From Acidovorax sp. SRB_14 (GTDB taxonomy: Bacteria; Pseudomonadota; Gammaproteobacteria; Burkholderiales; Burkholderiaceae_C), in contig NZ_MWOK01000002.1 of assembly GCF_012932145.1 (NCBI RefSeq), positions 186,001 through 250,000 of the forward strand: DNA of 64,000 bases, read 5' to 3'. Each line of letters starts with the position of its first letter. Within the stretch, counting starts at the first letter, position 1. Both the position numbers and the translations under genes were made by a program. Below, in pieces: positions 54,761 through 64,000 of the stretch. Under the pieces are notes generated by a model. That model was not told the origin of the DNA and searched no databases. It saw only the letters and a program-made list of their open reading frames with translations.

Positions 54761-57700
54761 ATGGACCTCCCCAAACTCACACCCGGCAAACGCTTCACCA
54801 TGCCCCGCCCCGCCGGCAGCGCCGACGCCCTGCTGCTGGCCCGCCTGGGCGAGCGCGAGCAGGCGGCGCGGCGCACCACCGCCATCGTCACGGCCGACGC
54901 GGGCGATGCGCGGCGGCTCATCGACGAACTGGCATTTTTCGCGCCCGGCCTGCGCTGCGCGCTGTTTCCAGACTGGGAGACGCTGCCCTACGACACCTTC
55001 TCGCCGCACCAGGACCTGATCAGCGAGCGCCTGGCCGCGCTGTGGCGCATCAGCCAGAAAGACAAGGACACCGGCGCCGACGTGGTCATCGTGCCCGCCA
55101 CCACGGCGCTGTACCGGCTCGCGCCGCCCGGCTTCCTGGCGGGCTACACCTTTGAATTCAAGGTCAAACAGAAGCTCGACGAGGCCAGGTTCCGTGCCCA
55201 GCTCACGCTGGCCGGCTACAGCCATGTCTCGCAGGTCGTCAGCCCCGGCGAATATGCCGTGCGCGGCGGCCTGATCGACCTGTTCCCGATGGGCTCGCCC
55301 GTGCCCTACCGCGTCGACCTGTTCGACGACGAGATCGACAGCATCCGCACCTTCGACCCCGACACGCAGCGCAGCCTCTACCCCGTGCCCGAGGTGCGCT
55401 TGCTGCCGGGGCGCGAGTTCCCGATGGACGATGCGGCGCGCACCAAATTCAGGAGCCGCTGGCGCGAACTGCTCGAAGGCGACCCGACCAAGAGCCGCAT
55501 CTACAAGGACATGGGCGCGGGCGTGGCGACGGCCGGCATCGAGTACTACCTGCCGCTGTTCTTCGACGAGACCGCCACCGTGTTCGACTACCTCGGCCCC
55601 GACGCCACGGTGGTGCTGCACGGCGACCTCGAACCCGCGTTCCAGCGCTTCTGGCAGGACACCAAGGACCGCTACCGCCTGGTGCAGGGCGACCCCGAGC
55701 GCCCGGTGCTGCCGCCCGAGGCGCTGTTCCTGAGCGCCGACCAGTTCTACACCGAACTCAAGGCGCACGCCCAGCTGTCGGTGCGCGCGGGCGGCGACGG
55801 GGCCGCGGGCGACACGCAGGCGCAACCCCTGGGCGACCTGTCGGTGGCGCGCGGCGCCGACGAACCGCTGGCGCGCCTGCAGGCGCACCTCCGCGCGACA
55901 CCGCAGCGCGTGCTGCTGCTGGCCGAGAGCGCCGGGCGGCGCGAGAGCCTACTCGACTTCCTGCGCACGGGCGGCGTGCACCCGCCGACCTTTGAATCGC
56001 TGGCCGAATTCACGGCCAGCAGCGAAAAGCTGGGCATTGCCACGGGCGCGCTGGCGCAGGGCTTCTCGTGGCGGGCCCAGGGCATCGACTTCGTCACCGA
56101 GACCGAGCTGTTCGCCGCCGGCGCCACCACGCGCCGGCGCAAGAAACAGGAGCAGGTCAGCGATGTCGAGGCGCTGATCAAGGACCTGGCCGAGCTCCAG
56201 GTGGGCGACCCGGTGGTGCACAGTGCGCACGGCATCGGCCGCTACCGCGGGCTCGTCAACATGGACCTGGGCGAGAAAAACCCCGACGGCACGCCCGCCG
56301 CGCAAGAGTTCCTGCACCTCGAATACGCGGGCCATGCGGTGCTGTACGTGCCCGTGAGCCAGCTGCAGCTGATCAGCCGCTACACCGGCGTCTCGCCCGA
56401 CGACGCGCCGCTGCACAAGCTCGGCAGCGGCCAGTGGGAAAAGGCCAAGCGCCGCGCCGCCGAGCAGGTGCGCGACAGCGCCGCCGAGCTGCTCAACATC
56501 TATGCGCGCCGCGCCGCGCGCGCGGGCCACGCGTTCCGCTACTCGCCTCAGGACTACGAGCAGTTCGCCAACGACTTCGGCTTCGAAGAGACCGCCGACC
56601 AGAACGCCGCCATCCACGCCGTCATCCAGGACCTGATCAGCCCGCGCCCCATGGACCGCCTGGTCTGCGGCGACGTGGGCTTTGGCAAGACCGAGGTCGC
56701 GCTGCGCGCGGCCTTCGTCGCCGTGACGGGCGGCAAGCAGGTGGCGCTGCTCGCGCCCACCACGCTGCTGGCCGAGCAGCACTACCGCACGCTGGTCGAC
56801 CGCTTCAGCAAGTGGCCGGTGAAGGTGGCCGAGGTCTCGCGCTTTCGCTCGGGCAAGGAAATCACGTCCGCCCTGCACGGCATTGCCGACGGCACGGTGG
56901 ACATCGTGGTCGGCACGCACAAGCTGCTCAGCGAATCGACCAAGTTCCACAACCTGGGCCTGCTCATCATCGACGAAGAGCACCGCTTTGGCGTGCGCCA
57001 CAAGGAGCAGATGAAGGCGCTGCGCGCCGAGGTGGACGTGCTCACGCTCACGGCGACGCCGATTCCGCGCACGCTGGGCATGGCGCTCGAAGGCCTGCGC
57101 GACCTGTCCGTGATCGCCACCGCGCCGCAGCGGCGCCTGGCGATCAAGACCTTTGTGCGCAGCGAAGGCACGGGCGTGATCCGCGAGGCCGTGCTGCGCG
57201 AATTGAAGCGCGGCGGCCAGGTGTACTTTCTGCACAACGAGGTCGAGACCATCGAGAACCGGCGCCAGAAGCTCGAAGAAATCCTGCCCGAGGCGCGCAT
57301 CGCCGTGGCCCACGGCCAGATGCCCGAGCGCGAGCTCGAAAAGGTGATGCGCGACTTTGTCGCCCAGCGCTTCAACCTGCTGCTGTGCTCGACCATCATC
57401 GAGACCGGCATCGACGTGCCCACGGCCAACACCATCGTCATGAGCCGGGCCGACAAGTTCGGCCTGGCGCAGCTGCACCAGCTGCGCGGCCGCGTGGGCC
57501 GCAGCCACCACCAAGCCTATGCGTATCTGATGGTGCCCGACGTGGAGAGCCTGACCAAGCAGGCCGCGCAGCGCCTGGACGCCATCCAGCAGATGGAGGA
57601 ACTGGGCAGCGGCTTCTACCTCGCCATGCACGACCTGGAGATCCGCGGCGCCGGCGAGGTGCTGGGCGAGAGCCAGAGCGGCAACATGATGGAGATCGGC

Positions 57701-58246
57701 TTCCAGCTCTACAACGAGATGCTGTCCGAGGCCGTGCGCTGCCTCAAGGCCGGCCACGAGCCCGACCTGCTCGCGCCCCTGTCGGTCACCACCGACATCA
57801 ACCTGCACGCCCCGGCCCTGCTGCCCGACGACTACTGCGGCGACGTGCACCTGCGCCTGTCGTTCTACAAAAAGCTCGCCACCGCGCGCACGCCCGAGCA
57901 GATCGACGCGCTGCTCGAAGAAATCGTCGACCGCTTCGGCAAGCTCCCCGCCCAAGCGCAGACGCTGATCGACGTGCACCGCCTGCGCGTGCTGTCAACG
58001 CCCTACGGCGTCATCAAGGTGGACGCCGCGCCAGGCGTGACCCACATCACCTTCAGGCCCCAGCCGCCGGTGGACCCGATGCGCATCATCGAGCTGATCC
58101 AGAAGAACCGGCACATCAAGCTCGCGGGCAACGAGAAGCTGCGCATCGAGCGCGACCTGCCCGACCCGAAGGCGCGGGCGCAAATGGTGCGCGACGTGCT
58201 GCGCAGCCTGGGCCAGCCCCTGGTGCCGCAGCCGCTGGCGGCCTGA
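54761..58246 (+). CDS. mfd: Transcription-repair coupling factor
   Basis: Releases RNA polymerase stalled at DNA damage and recruits UvrA. 1161 residues. UvrB-like N-terminal module, RNA-polymerase-interacting domain (GDPVVHSAHGIGRYRGL near 490), helicase motifs with Walker A CGDVGFGKTE near 640 and DEEHRFGV near 735, the TRG region (LRGRVGRSHHQAYAYL) and the C-terminal UvrA-mimic domain. Complete. Confidence 0.98.
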   Translation: MDLPKLTPGKRFTMPRPAGSADALLLARLGEREQAARRTTAIVTADAGDARRLIDELAFFAPGLRCALFPDWETLPYDTFSPHQDLISERLAALWRISQKDKDTGADVVIVPATTALYRLAPPGFLAGYTFEFKVKQKLDEARFRAQLTLAGYSHVSQVVSPGEYAVRGGLIDLFPMGSPVPYRVDLFDDEIDSIRTFDPDTQRSLYPVPEVRLLPGREFPMDDAARTKFRSRWRELLEGDPTKSRIYKDMGAGVATAGIEYYLPLFFDETATVFDYLGPDATVVLHGDLEPAFQRFWQDTKDRYRLVQGDPERPVLPPEALFLSADQFYTELKAHAQLSVRAGGDGAAGDTQAQPLGDLSVARGADEPLARLQAHLRATPQRVLLLAESAGRRESLLDFLRTGGVHPPTFESLAEFTASSEKLGIATGALAQGFSWRAQGIDFVTETELFAAGATTRRRKKQEQVSDVEALIKDLAELQVGDPVVHSAHGIGRYRGLVNMDLGEKNPDGTPAAQEFLHLEYAGHAVLYVPVSQLQLISRYTGVSPDDAPLHKLGSGQWEKAKRRAAEQVRDSAAELLNIYARRAARAGHAFRYSPQDYEQFANDFGFEETADQNAAIHAVIQDLISPRPMDRLVCGDVGFGKTEVALRAAFVAVTGGKQVALLAPTTLLAEQHYRTLVDRFSKWPVKVAEVSRFRSGKEITSALHGIADGTVDIVVGTHKLLSESTKFHNLGLLIIDEEHRFGVRHKEQMKALRAEVDVLTLTATPIPRTLGMALEGLRDLSVIATAPQRRLAIKTFVRSEGTGVIREAVLRELKRGGQVYFLHNEVETIENRRQKLEEILPEARIAVAHGQMPERELEKVMRDFVAQRFNLLLCSTIIETGIDVPTANTIVMSRADKFGLAQLHQLRGRVGRSHHQAYAYLMVPDVESLTKQAAQRLDAIQQMEELGSGFYLAMHDLEIRGAGEVLGESQSGNMMEIGFQLYNEMLSEAVRCLKAGHEPDLLAPLSVTTDINLHAPALLPDDYCGDVHLRLSFYKKLATARTPEQIDALLEEIVDRFGKLPAQAQTLIDVHRLRVLSTPYGVIKVDAAPGVTHITFRPQPPVDPMRIIELIQKNRHIKLAGNEKLRIERDLPDPKARAQMVRDVLRSLGQPLVPQPLAA

Positions 58247-58252
58247 ACCACC

Positions 58253-58903
58253 ATGCTGCTCGAAGCCGCCCTGGCCAGCTTGGCACTTGCCGCGGCGCTC
58301 AGCACCCGGCCCTGGCGCCTGCTGGCCAGCCGCCAGGGCGCCGACGGCGGCCGCCGCGCGCCGCCGCTCCTGACGCCGCTGCTGGCCACGCTGGTGCTGC
58401 TGCCCTGGCTGTGGGCGCTGCCCGCGCTGCACGCCATGCCGCTGCAGCTGCAGTGGTCGGGCGCCTGCCTGGTGGTGCTGATGCTGGGCTGGCCGCTGGC
58501 CATGCCGGTGCTGCTGGCCGTGGGCGCGATCGCCTGGCTGCTCTCGCCGATGGGCTGGGAGCAGGCGCTCCTCACCGCCGTGTGGCAGGGGGTGGTGCCC
58601 GGCACGCTGGCGCTGCTGCTGGGCGCGCTGGTGCGGCGCCTGACGGGCGAGCACCTGTTCGTCTACGTGCTCGGGCGCGCCTTCATCGGCACTGCGGCCT
58701 GCGTGTTCGCCGCGGGCGTGCTGGCGCAGTGGTCGAGCCAGCCGCTGCCCGGCGTGGGCTCGGAGCTGTCGCTGGTCGCACGCTGGCTCATGGCCTGGGG
58801 CGACGGCATCGTCACCGGCATGCTGTGCGCCGTGTTCGTCGCCTTCAGGCCCGAATGGCTGGCCACCTGGTCGGACAAGCTGTACCTGCACGGACCGCCC
58901 TGA
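58253..58903 (+). CDS. Polytopic membrane protein (possible ECF-type permease)
   Basis: 216 residues, six or so hydrophobic helices, starting 7 bp after the mfd stop. Resembles CbiM-like energy-coupling-factor permease proteins of COG3235 type, but no ATPase or coupling gene is adjacent, so the role is open. Confidence 0.7.
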   Translation: MLLEAALASLALAAALSTRPWRLLASRQGADGGRRAPPLLTPLLATLVLLPWLWALPALHAMPLQLQWSGACLVVLMLGWPLAMPVLLAVGAIAWLLSPMGWEQALLTAVWQGVVPGTLALLLGALVRRLTGEHLFVYVLGRAFIGTAACVFAAGVLAQWSSQPLPGVGSELSLVARWLMAWGDGIVTGMLCAVFVAFRPEWLATWSDKLYLHGPP

Positions 58904-58928
58904 AATCGCCGGGCGCCGCACCCGGCAC

Positions 58929-58995
58929 CATTTTTATAGTCCAATCGGCCTCCAGCGCTTGTCCACAAAGCGCCAACAGCTATCAAAAACAGAGT
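58929..58995 (-). repeat. Dispersed palindromic repeat, copy M
   Basis: On the minus strand: TTTTTGATAGCTGTTGGCGC, then CAAGCGCTGGAGGCCGATT. It ends 11 bp before the serB start codon. Confidence 0.8.
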
Positions 58996-59005
58996 CACAC
59001 ATCCC

Positions 59006-59719
59006 ATGCAAGCCACTGAATACGCCCCCGGCCTCGTTGTCCAAGGCCTCGCCACGCCCGCTCCCCAGCTCAGCGACTTCAAGCTGATTGCCTTCGACAT
59101 GGACTCGACGCTCATCAACATCGAGTGCGTGGACGAGATCGCCGACGCCGCCGGCCGCAAGGCCGAGGTGGCGGCCATCACCGAGGCCGCCATGCAGGGC
59201 GTGATCACCGACTTCAAGGAAAGCCTGCGCCAGCGCGTGGCGCTGCTCAAGGGCGTGCCGGTCGCGCACCTCGAAGCCGTGTTCCACGAGCGGCTGCGCT
59301 TCAACCCCGGCGCCCAGGCGCTCATCGGCGCGGCCCGCGCGGCCGGCCTCAAGACGCTGCTGGTGTCGGGCGGATTCACGTTCTTTGCCGACCGCGTCAA
59401 GGCCGGCCTGGGCATCGACTTCGCGCGCTCCAACCAGCTCGAAATCGAGCACGGCGCGCTCACCGGTCGCATGATCGACCAATGCTGGGGCGACATCTGC
59501 GACGGCGCCGAGAAGCGCCGCACGCTGCTGGAAGTGGCCTCGCTGATGGGCATTGGCGCGCACCAGACCATTGCCGTGGGCGACGGCGCCAACGACCTGC
59601 CCATGATGGGCGCGTCCGGCCTGTCGGTGGCCTACCACGCCAAGCCCAAGGTGCGCACGCAGGCGCAGGTGGCCATCAACGAGGGCGGCCTGGACCGGCT
59701 GCTCGAAGTGCTGCGCTGA
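59006..59719 (+). CDS. serB: Phosphoserine phosphatase
   Basis: Last step of serine synthesis. 237 residues, HAD superfamily: motif I IAFDMDSTLI near residue 30, motif II LLVSGGFTFFAD near 117, motif III Lys, motif IV AVGDGANDLPMMG near 192. No ACT domain, as in many betaproteobacteria. Its upstream region is largely repeat copy M, so its promoter may lie in or before it. Confidence 0.96.
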   Translation: MQATEYAPGLVVQGLATPAPQLSDFKLIAFDMDSTLINIECVDEIADAAGRKAEVAAITEAAMQGVITDFKESLRQRVALLKGVPVAHLEAVFHERLRFNPGAQALIGAARAAGLKTLLVSGGFTFFADRVKAGLGIDFARSNQLEIEHGALTGRMIDQCWGDICDGAEKRRTLLEVASLMGIGAHQTIAVGDGANDLPMMGASGLSVAYHAKPKVRTQAQVAINEGGLDRLLEVLR

Positions 59720-59727
59720 GCCGCCCC

Positions 59728-60333
59728 ATGGCTTTGCAAGCGCGCGTGAAACGGGCCGCACAGGCCACAGGGCGCGCGCTGCGGCGCGCCGGCCAGGCGC
59801 TGCGCACGCGATGGAAGCAGCACCTGGTCACGCTGGCCGTGGCGCTCGTGGTGGTGGCGGCCGTGGATGCCTGGCGCACGCGCGACCTGCCCCAGGGACC
59901 GGCGCCCGACTTTGCCGTGGCCCTGTCGCCGACGGGCGAGACCACGCTGGCCCAGTGGCGCGCGCGCCACCCCGGCCAGGCCGTCGCGCTGCACTTCTGG
60001 GCCGAGTGGTGCCCCGTGTGCCGCATCGAGGAGCCCGCCATCGCGCAGCTGGCGCAGGACTGGCCCGTGCTGGGCGTGGCCATGCAGTCGGGCGATGCGG
60101 CGCGCGTGGCCCAGGTGCAGCGCCAGCGCGGCATGGCCTGGCCCACCGCCGTCGATCCGCAGGCCCAGATCGCGCGCGCCTGGGGCGTGCCGGCGGTGCC
60201 GGCTTTCGTGGTCATCGACGCCGCGGGCCAGGTGCGCTCTGCCACCGTGGGCTACACGCCCGGCTGGTCGATGCAGCTGCGGATGTGGTGGGCCCAGACG
60301 GTGCCGCGCTGGCGGTCGGCAGCGCCGGCTTAG
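59728..60333 (+). CDS. Membrane-anchored thioredoxin-like protein (ScsD-type)
   Basis: 201 residues. An Arg-rich N-terminus, one membrane helix (residues about 32-47, HLVTLAVALVVVAAVDAW), then a periplasmic thioredoxin fold with the active site WAEWCPVC near residue 95 and the cis-Pro loop AVPAFVVI near 155. Likely a disulfide oxidoreductase of the protein-disulfide/ScsD type. 8 bp after serB. Confidence 0.85.
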   Translation: MALQARVKRAAQATGRALRRAGQALRTRWKQHLVTLAVALVVVAAVDAWRTRDLPQGPAPDFAVALSPTGETTLAQWRARHPGQAVALHFWAEWCPVCRIEEPAIAQLAQDWPVLGVAMQSGDAARVAQVQRQRGMAWPTAVDPQAQIARAWGVPAVPAFVVIDAAGQVRSATVGYTPGWSMQLRMWWAQTVPRWRSAAPA

Positions 60334-60334
60334 A

Positions 60335-60396
60335 GATTTTTTTGATAGCTGCCAGCGCTTTCTGGCATTGGGCTAGAGGCTGTTTTGGCTTGAATA
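60335..60396 (+). repeat. Dispersed palindromic repeat, copy N
   Basis: TTTTTTGATAGCTGCCAGCGC, then GGGCTAGAGGCTGTTTTGG. Between the convergent thioredoxin-like gene and nsrR. Confidence 0.85.
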
Positions 60397-60419
60397 TTGC
60401 AGCTCTGCTCAGAGCGCGC

Positions 60420-60896
60420 TCACACCAGATCGGGCAGTCCTGGCACCTGCCGCAGGCTGCGCGGCAGCGCCACCGTGGCGGTGGCCGACGGCTGCGCCAG
60501 CAGGTCGGCCAGCGTGACCCGGTCGAGCACCGTGAAAAAGCTCTGCATCGCCTCGCCGAGGATGCCTTGCAGGCGGCAGTGGCTGCTCAGGCGGCACTGG
60601 TTGCTCAGGGGGTCGAAGCATTCGACCAGGTGGAAGTCGGTCTCGGTGGCGCGCACCACGGCGCCCACATTGATCTCGTGCGCGGGCTTCATGAGCCGCA
60701 TGCCGCCGCCGCGCCCGCGCGTCGTCTCCAGCAGGCCCTGGGCGGCCAGTTCCTGCACGATCTTGGTCAGGTGGCTGCGCGAAATGCTGTAGCTCTCTGC
60801 CACTTCACTGATGGTGACCGGATGGTCACGCCCCTCGGTGGCGGCGCAGTACATCAACACACGCAGGGTGTAGTCCGTCCATTGGGTCAGTCGCAT
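60420..60896 (-). CDS. nsrR: Nitric-oxide-sensing repressor NsrR (Rrf2 family)
   Basis: 158 residues from ATG 60896. Winged helix with YSISRSHLTKIVQELAAQG near residue 40 and GRGGGMRL near 65. The three Fe-S cysteines are C-x7-C-x5-C starting at ECFDPLSNQC near 92, as in NsrR. Divergent from the RIC gene with a shared 91-bp promoter region that holds an NsrR box. Confidence 0.93.
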   Translation of the reverse strand: MRLTQWTDYTLRVLMYCAATEGRDHPVTISEVAESYSISRSHLTKIVQELAAQGLLETTRGRGGGMRLMKPAHEINVGAVVRATETDFHLVECFDPLSNQCRLSSHCRLQGILGEAMQSFFTVLDRVTLADLLAQPSATATVALPRSLRQVPGLPDLV

Positions 60897-60935
60897 GGTG
60901 TTGTCAGAGGTCAATAAAAGAGGAGTCCAGCATGA

Positions 60936-60963
60936 ATTTTATCGAATAAAATATTCACATCAA
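60936..60963 (-). promoter_or_regulatory. Candidate nsrR promoter
   Basis: On the minus strand TTGATG (60963-60958), 16 bp, TAAAAT (60941-60936). Its -35 element overlaps the NsrR box, consistent with autoregulation. Confidence 0.5.
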
Positions 60964-60972
60964 ATGCACCTT
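60950..60972. promoter_or_regulatory. NsrR binding site
   Basis: AATATTCACAT-C-AAATGCACCTT fits the 11-1-11 NsrR consensus (AAGATGCATTT dyad): the right half matches 10 of 11, the left half about 7. It lies 15 bp before the RIC start. Confidence 0.7.
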
Positions 60973-60987
60973 TAAAAGGATTCTGCC

Positions 60988-61731
60988 ATGAACGCCCGCG
61001 TGCTCTCCTCCCCCGTCCCTGCCCTCAGCGCCGACCAGGCAATCGGGCAGATTGCCGTGCAGCTTCCCGGCGCCACCGCCGTGTTCCGCCGCCTCAAGCT
61101 CGATTTTTGCTGCGGCGGCCAGGTCAGCCTGGCGCAGGCCGCGGCCGGCAAAGGACTGGACGCCGGCGCCGTGCTGGCCGTGCTGGCCGAACTCGCCGCG
61201 CTGCAGCGCCCGAGCGAGCTGCCCGCCGTGACCGAGCCCGGCGCGCTGATCGACCACATCATCGCGCGCTACCATGAGGTGCACCGCGCCCAGCTGCCCG
61301 AGCTGATCCGCATGGCGCACCGCGTGGAGGCCGTGCACCGCGGCAACCCCCAGGTGCCGACCGGCCTGGGCGCCCTGCTCGAAACCATCCAGGAAGAATT
61401 GCTCTCGCACATGCACAAGGAAGAAGCCATCCTGTTTCCCATGCTCAAGTTGGGCGGCAACCCGTTCGTCGGCCAGCCCATCGGCATGATGCGCGCCGAG
61501 CATGTGGACCACGGCGCCGCGCTCGACCAGCTCAACGCGCTCACCGACGACGCCACGCCCCCGGCCGGGGCCTGCAACACCTGGCGCGCGCTCTACGCCG
61601 GCATTGCCCAGCTGGGCAACGACCTGATCGACCACATCCACCTGGAAAACAACGTGCTGTTTCCGCAGTTCGAGGCCGCGCAGGCCACGGCGGCAGGCGG
61701 CTGTGGCTCTTCGGGGTGCGGATGCAGCTGA
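60988..61731 (+). CDS. Iron-sulfur repair di-iron protein RIC/YtfE (ScdA)
   Basis: 247 residues. N-terminal ScdA_N domain with LDFCCGG near residue 40, then a hemerythrin-like domain whose His/Glu iron ligands lie in IDHIIARYHEVHR, LLSHMHKEEAILFPM and LIDHIHLENNVLFPQF. Repairs Fe-S clusters damaged by nitric oxide. ATG follows AAAGGA. Oddity: a Cys/Gly tail GGCGSSGCGCS. Overlaps the globin gene by 10 bp. Confidence 0.93.
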   Translation: MNARVLSSPVPALSADQAIGQIAVQLPGATAVFRRLKLDFCCGGQVSLAQAAAGKGLDAGAVLAVLAELAALQRPSELPAVTEPGALIDHIIARYHEVHRAQLPELIRMAHRVEAVHRGNPQVPTGLGALLETIQEELLSHMHKEEAILFPMLKLGGNPFVGQPIGMMRAEHVDHGAALDQLNALTDDATPPAGACNTWRALYAGIAQLGNDLIDHIHLENNVLFPQFEAAQATAAGGCGSSGCGCS

Positions 61732-62134
61732 GCGACACCGCCCGGCGCGCCCCCAGCGCCGAGAGCCTGACCGCGCTGGTGCACGGCTTCTATGCCGACG
61801 TGCGCGCCGACGCGCTGCTCGGTCCCGTGTTTGAAGAAGCGCTGCGCGATCGCTGGGAGCCGCACCTGGCGCGCATGGTCGACTTCTGGAGCACGGTGGC
61901 GCTGGGCAGCAAGCGCTTCAGCGGCAACGTGTTCGCCAAGCACATGGCGTTGGAGGGCGTGACGCCCGCGCACTTTGCCGCCTGGGTGCGCCTGTGGGGC
62001 GAGCACACCGAGCGCCTGTTCGAGCCCGACGTGGCGCGCGAGCTGCAGGCCACCGCGCACGGCATTGCGCGCAACCTGTTCCAGGGCTACTTCGGTACGC
62101 GCCCGGTGTTTGCGGCCGACGCGGCCGACCCGCG

Positions 62135-62138
<4 letters not shown>
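61722..62138 (+). CDS. Group III truncated hemoglobin
   Basis: 138 residues from ATG 61722, inside the end of the RIC gene; a GTG at 61716 is an alternative. The globin core has MVDFWSTVALGSKRFSGN and the proximal His in PAHFAAWVRLWGEH near residue 85. Probably binds oxygen or nitric oxide; with RIC and NsrR it forms a nitric-oxide response unit. Overlaps the convergent aldo/keto reductase by 4 bp. Confidence 0.9.
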
Positions 62139-63133
<995 letters not shown>

Positions 63134-63353
63134 GGCGTGGTGGTGTGCAGGATGGGGGACGGGAATCATGGCACAGGCCCGCCACCGGCCAGGTGCGCCC
63201 GAAAAGCACCCATCCCAGGGTTTTTTCGGATTCACTTGGCGCGAAAAACCATCGGCTTTTCCACATGGCGCATATCGACATAGCGGAAAACCATTTAGCC
63301 GCCCCGCCCCGCCGGCCTAAACTCGCGCTTCACCGTACAGAAAGACCCCTGGA

Positions 63354-64000
63354 ATGTTCAAGAAAACCCTGACCGCCCTCGCCATTGCCGCCGCCGCCCT
63401 GAGCGCGCAAGCCCAAGACGCCCTGAAGGTGGCCGCTACCGCCGTGCCGCACGCCGAGATCCTGAACTTCGTCAAGCCCCAGCTCAAGGCCCAGGGCGTG
63501 GACCTGCAGGTGCGCGAGTTCAGCGACTACATACAGCCCAATGCGGCCGTGGAAGACAAGCAGCTCGACGCCAACTTCTTCCAGCACCAGCCCTACCTCG
63601 ACAGCTACAACAAGGACCGCAAGAGCAGCCTGGTGGCCGTGCCCAATGGCAAGGTGCATGTCGAGCCCTTCGGCGCCTACTCCAAGAAGATCAAGAACGT
63701 GAAAGACCTCAAGGACGGCGCTCTGGTCGCCATCCCCAACGACCCGTCGAACGCCGGCCGCGCGCTGCTGCTGCTGCAAAAGCAGGGCCTGATCGAGCTC
63801 AAGGACCCGAAGAACATCACGGCCACGCCGCTCGACATTGCCAAGAACCCGAAGAAGCTCAAGTTCCGCGAACTTGAGGCCGCCCTGCTGCCGCGCGCGC
63901 TCGGCGACGTGGACCTGGCCTTGATCAACACCAATTACGCCATCGAAGCCAAGCTCAACCCCACCAAGGACGCGCTGTTCATCGAAGGCGCCGACTCGCC
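63354..64000 (+). CDS. metQ: MetQ/NlpA methionine-type ABC transporter binding protein (3' end cut)
   Basis: First about 215 residues visible. An ordinary signal peptide (cleaved after SAQAQ near residue 21) without a lipobox Cys, unlike lipoprotein MetQ of E. coli. Then LKVAATAVPHAEILNFVKP, LDANFFQHQPYLD and IPNDPSNAGRALLLLQ, typical of the NlpA family. Permease and ATPase genes would lie beyond the window. Ligand is probably D/L-methionine, by family. Confidence 0.9.
   Translation, partial: MFKKTLTALAIAAAALSAQAQDALKVAATAVPHAEILNFVKPQLKAQGVDLQVREFSDYIQPNAAVEDKQLDANFFQHQPYLDSYNKDRKSSLVAVPNGKVHVEPFGAYSKKIKNVKDLKDGALVAIPNDPSNAGRALLLLQKQGLIELKDPKNITATPLDIAKNPKKLKFRELEAALLPRALGDVDLALINTNYAIEAKLNPTKDALFIEGADS

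Overview
The window is GC-rich DNA from a betaproteobacterium of the order Burkholderiales, most likely family Comamonadaceae (Acidovorax-like). The protein sequences, the gene orders (rpsB-tsf-pyrH-frr-uppS-cdsA-dxr-rseP; ompR-envZ; ispD-ispF next to mfd) and a short dispersed palindromic repeat support this. It is ordinary, densely packed chromosome: about 50 protein genes and two tRNAs, with no prophage, insertion sequence or CRISPR array seen.

Layout. 1-7242 (minus): translation and envelope operon rpsB, tsf, pyrH, frr, uppS, cdsA, dxr, rseP (rseP cut by the window edge). 7417-11673 (plus): amidase, a DadA-like FAD oxidase and bifunctional NAD(P)HX repair enzyme. 11802-14257: rnr divergent from tRNA-Leu(CAG). 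14398-20976 (minus): a DUF349 protein and a giant DUF748 protein. 21482-24599 (plus): a lytic transglycosylase with a strong rrn-like promoter and long leader, then a ZTP (pfl) riboswitch, glyA and nrdR. 24791-28670: aroC, a CBS protein, metY and an alpha/beta hydrolase. 28731-35975: two FAD-linked oxidases, YihY, DUF2069, a phosphoesterase and thyA. 36191-39397: an orphan membrane gene, an EF-G paralogue and folA. 39404-43496: modE-modCBA and xthA. 43716-50832: rimO, phaR, tRNA-Val(GAC), relA, a hydrolase, a 3-hydroxybutyrate dehydrogenase and a SIMPL-domain protein. 51044-53346: ompR-envZ. 53336-60333: ispF, ispD, mfd, a membrane protein, serB and a thioredoxin-like protein. 60420-62138: NsrR, RIC/YtfE and a truncated globin. 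62135-64000: an aldo/keto reductase and metQ (cut by the window end).

Functional links. The folate/one-carbon genes thyA, folA, glyA (under a ZTP riboswitch) and nrdR bear on nucleotide supply. PhaR and the 3-hydroxybutyrate dehydrogenase bear on polyhydroxybutyrate. NsrR, RIC and the globin form a nitric-oxide response unit with a visible NsrR box. ModE faces its own transporter operon, which has a candidate ModE operator.

The most unusual feature is a family of about 15 copies of a 50-65 bp imperfect palindrome (core TAGCTGC-N2-GCGCTT ... AAGCGCTAGAGGCC). Most copies lie between genes. Three supply the stop codon of the neighbouring gene, and four lie inside reading frames, including one that encodes the signal peptide of the SIMPL protein. 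I could not run any search, so family membership was judged by eye.
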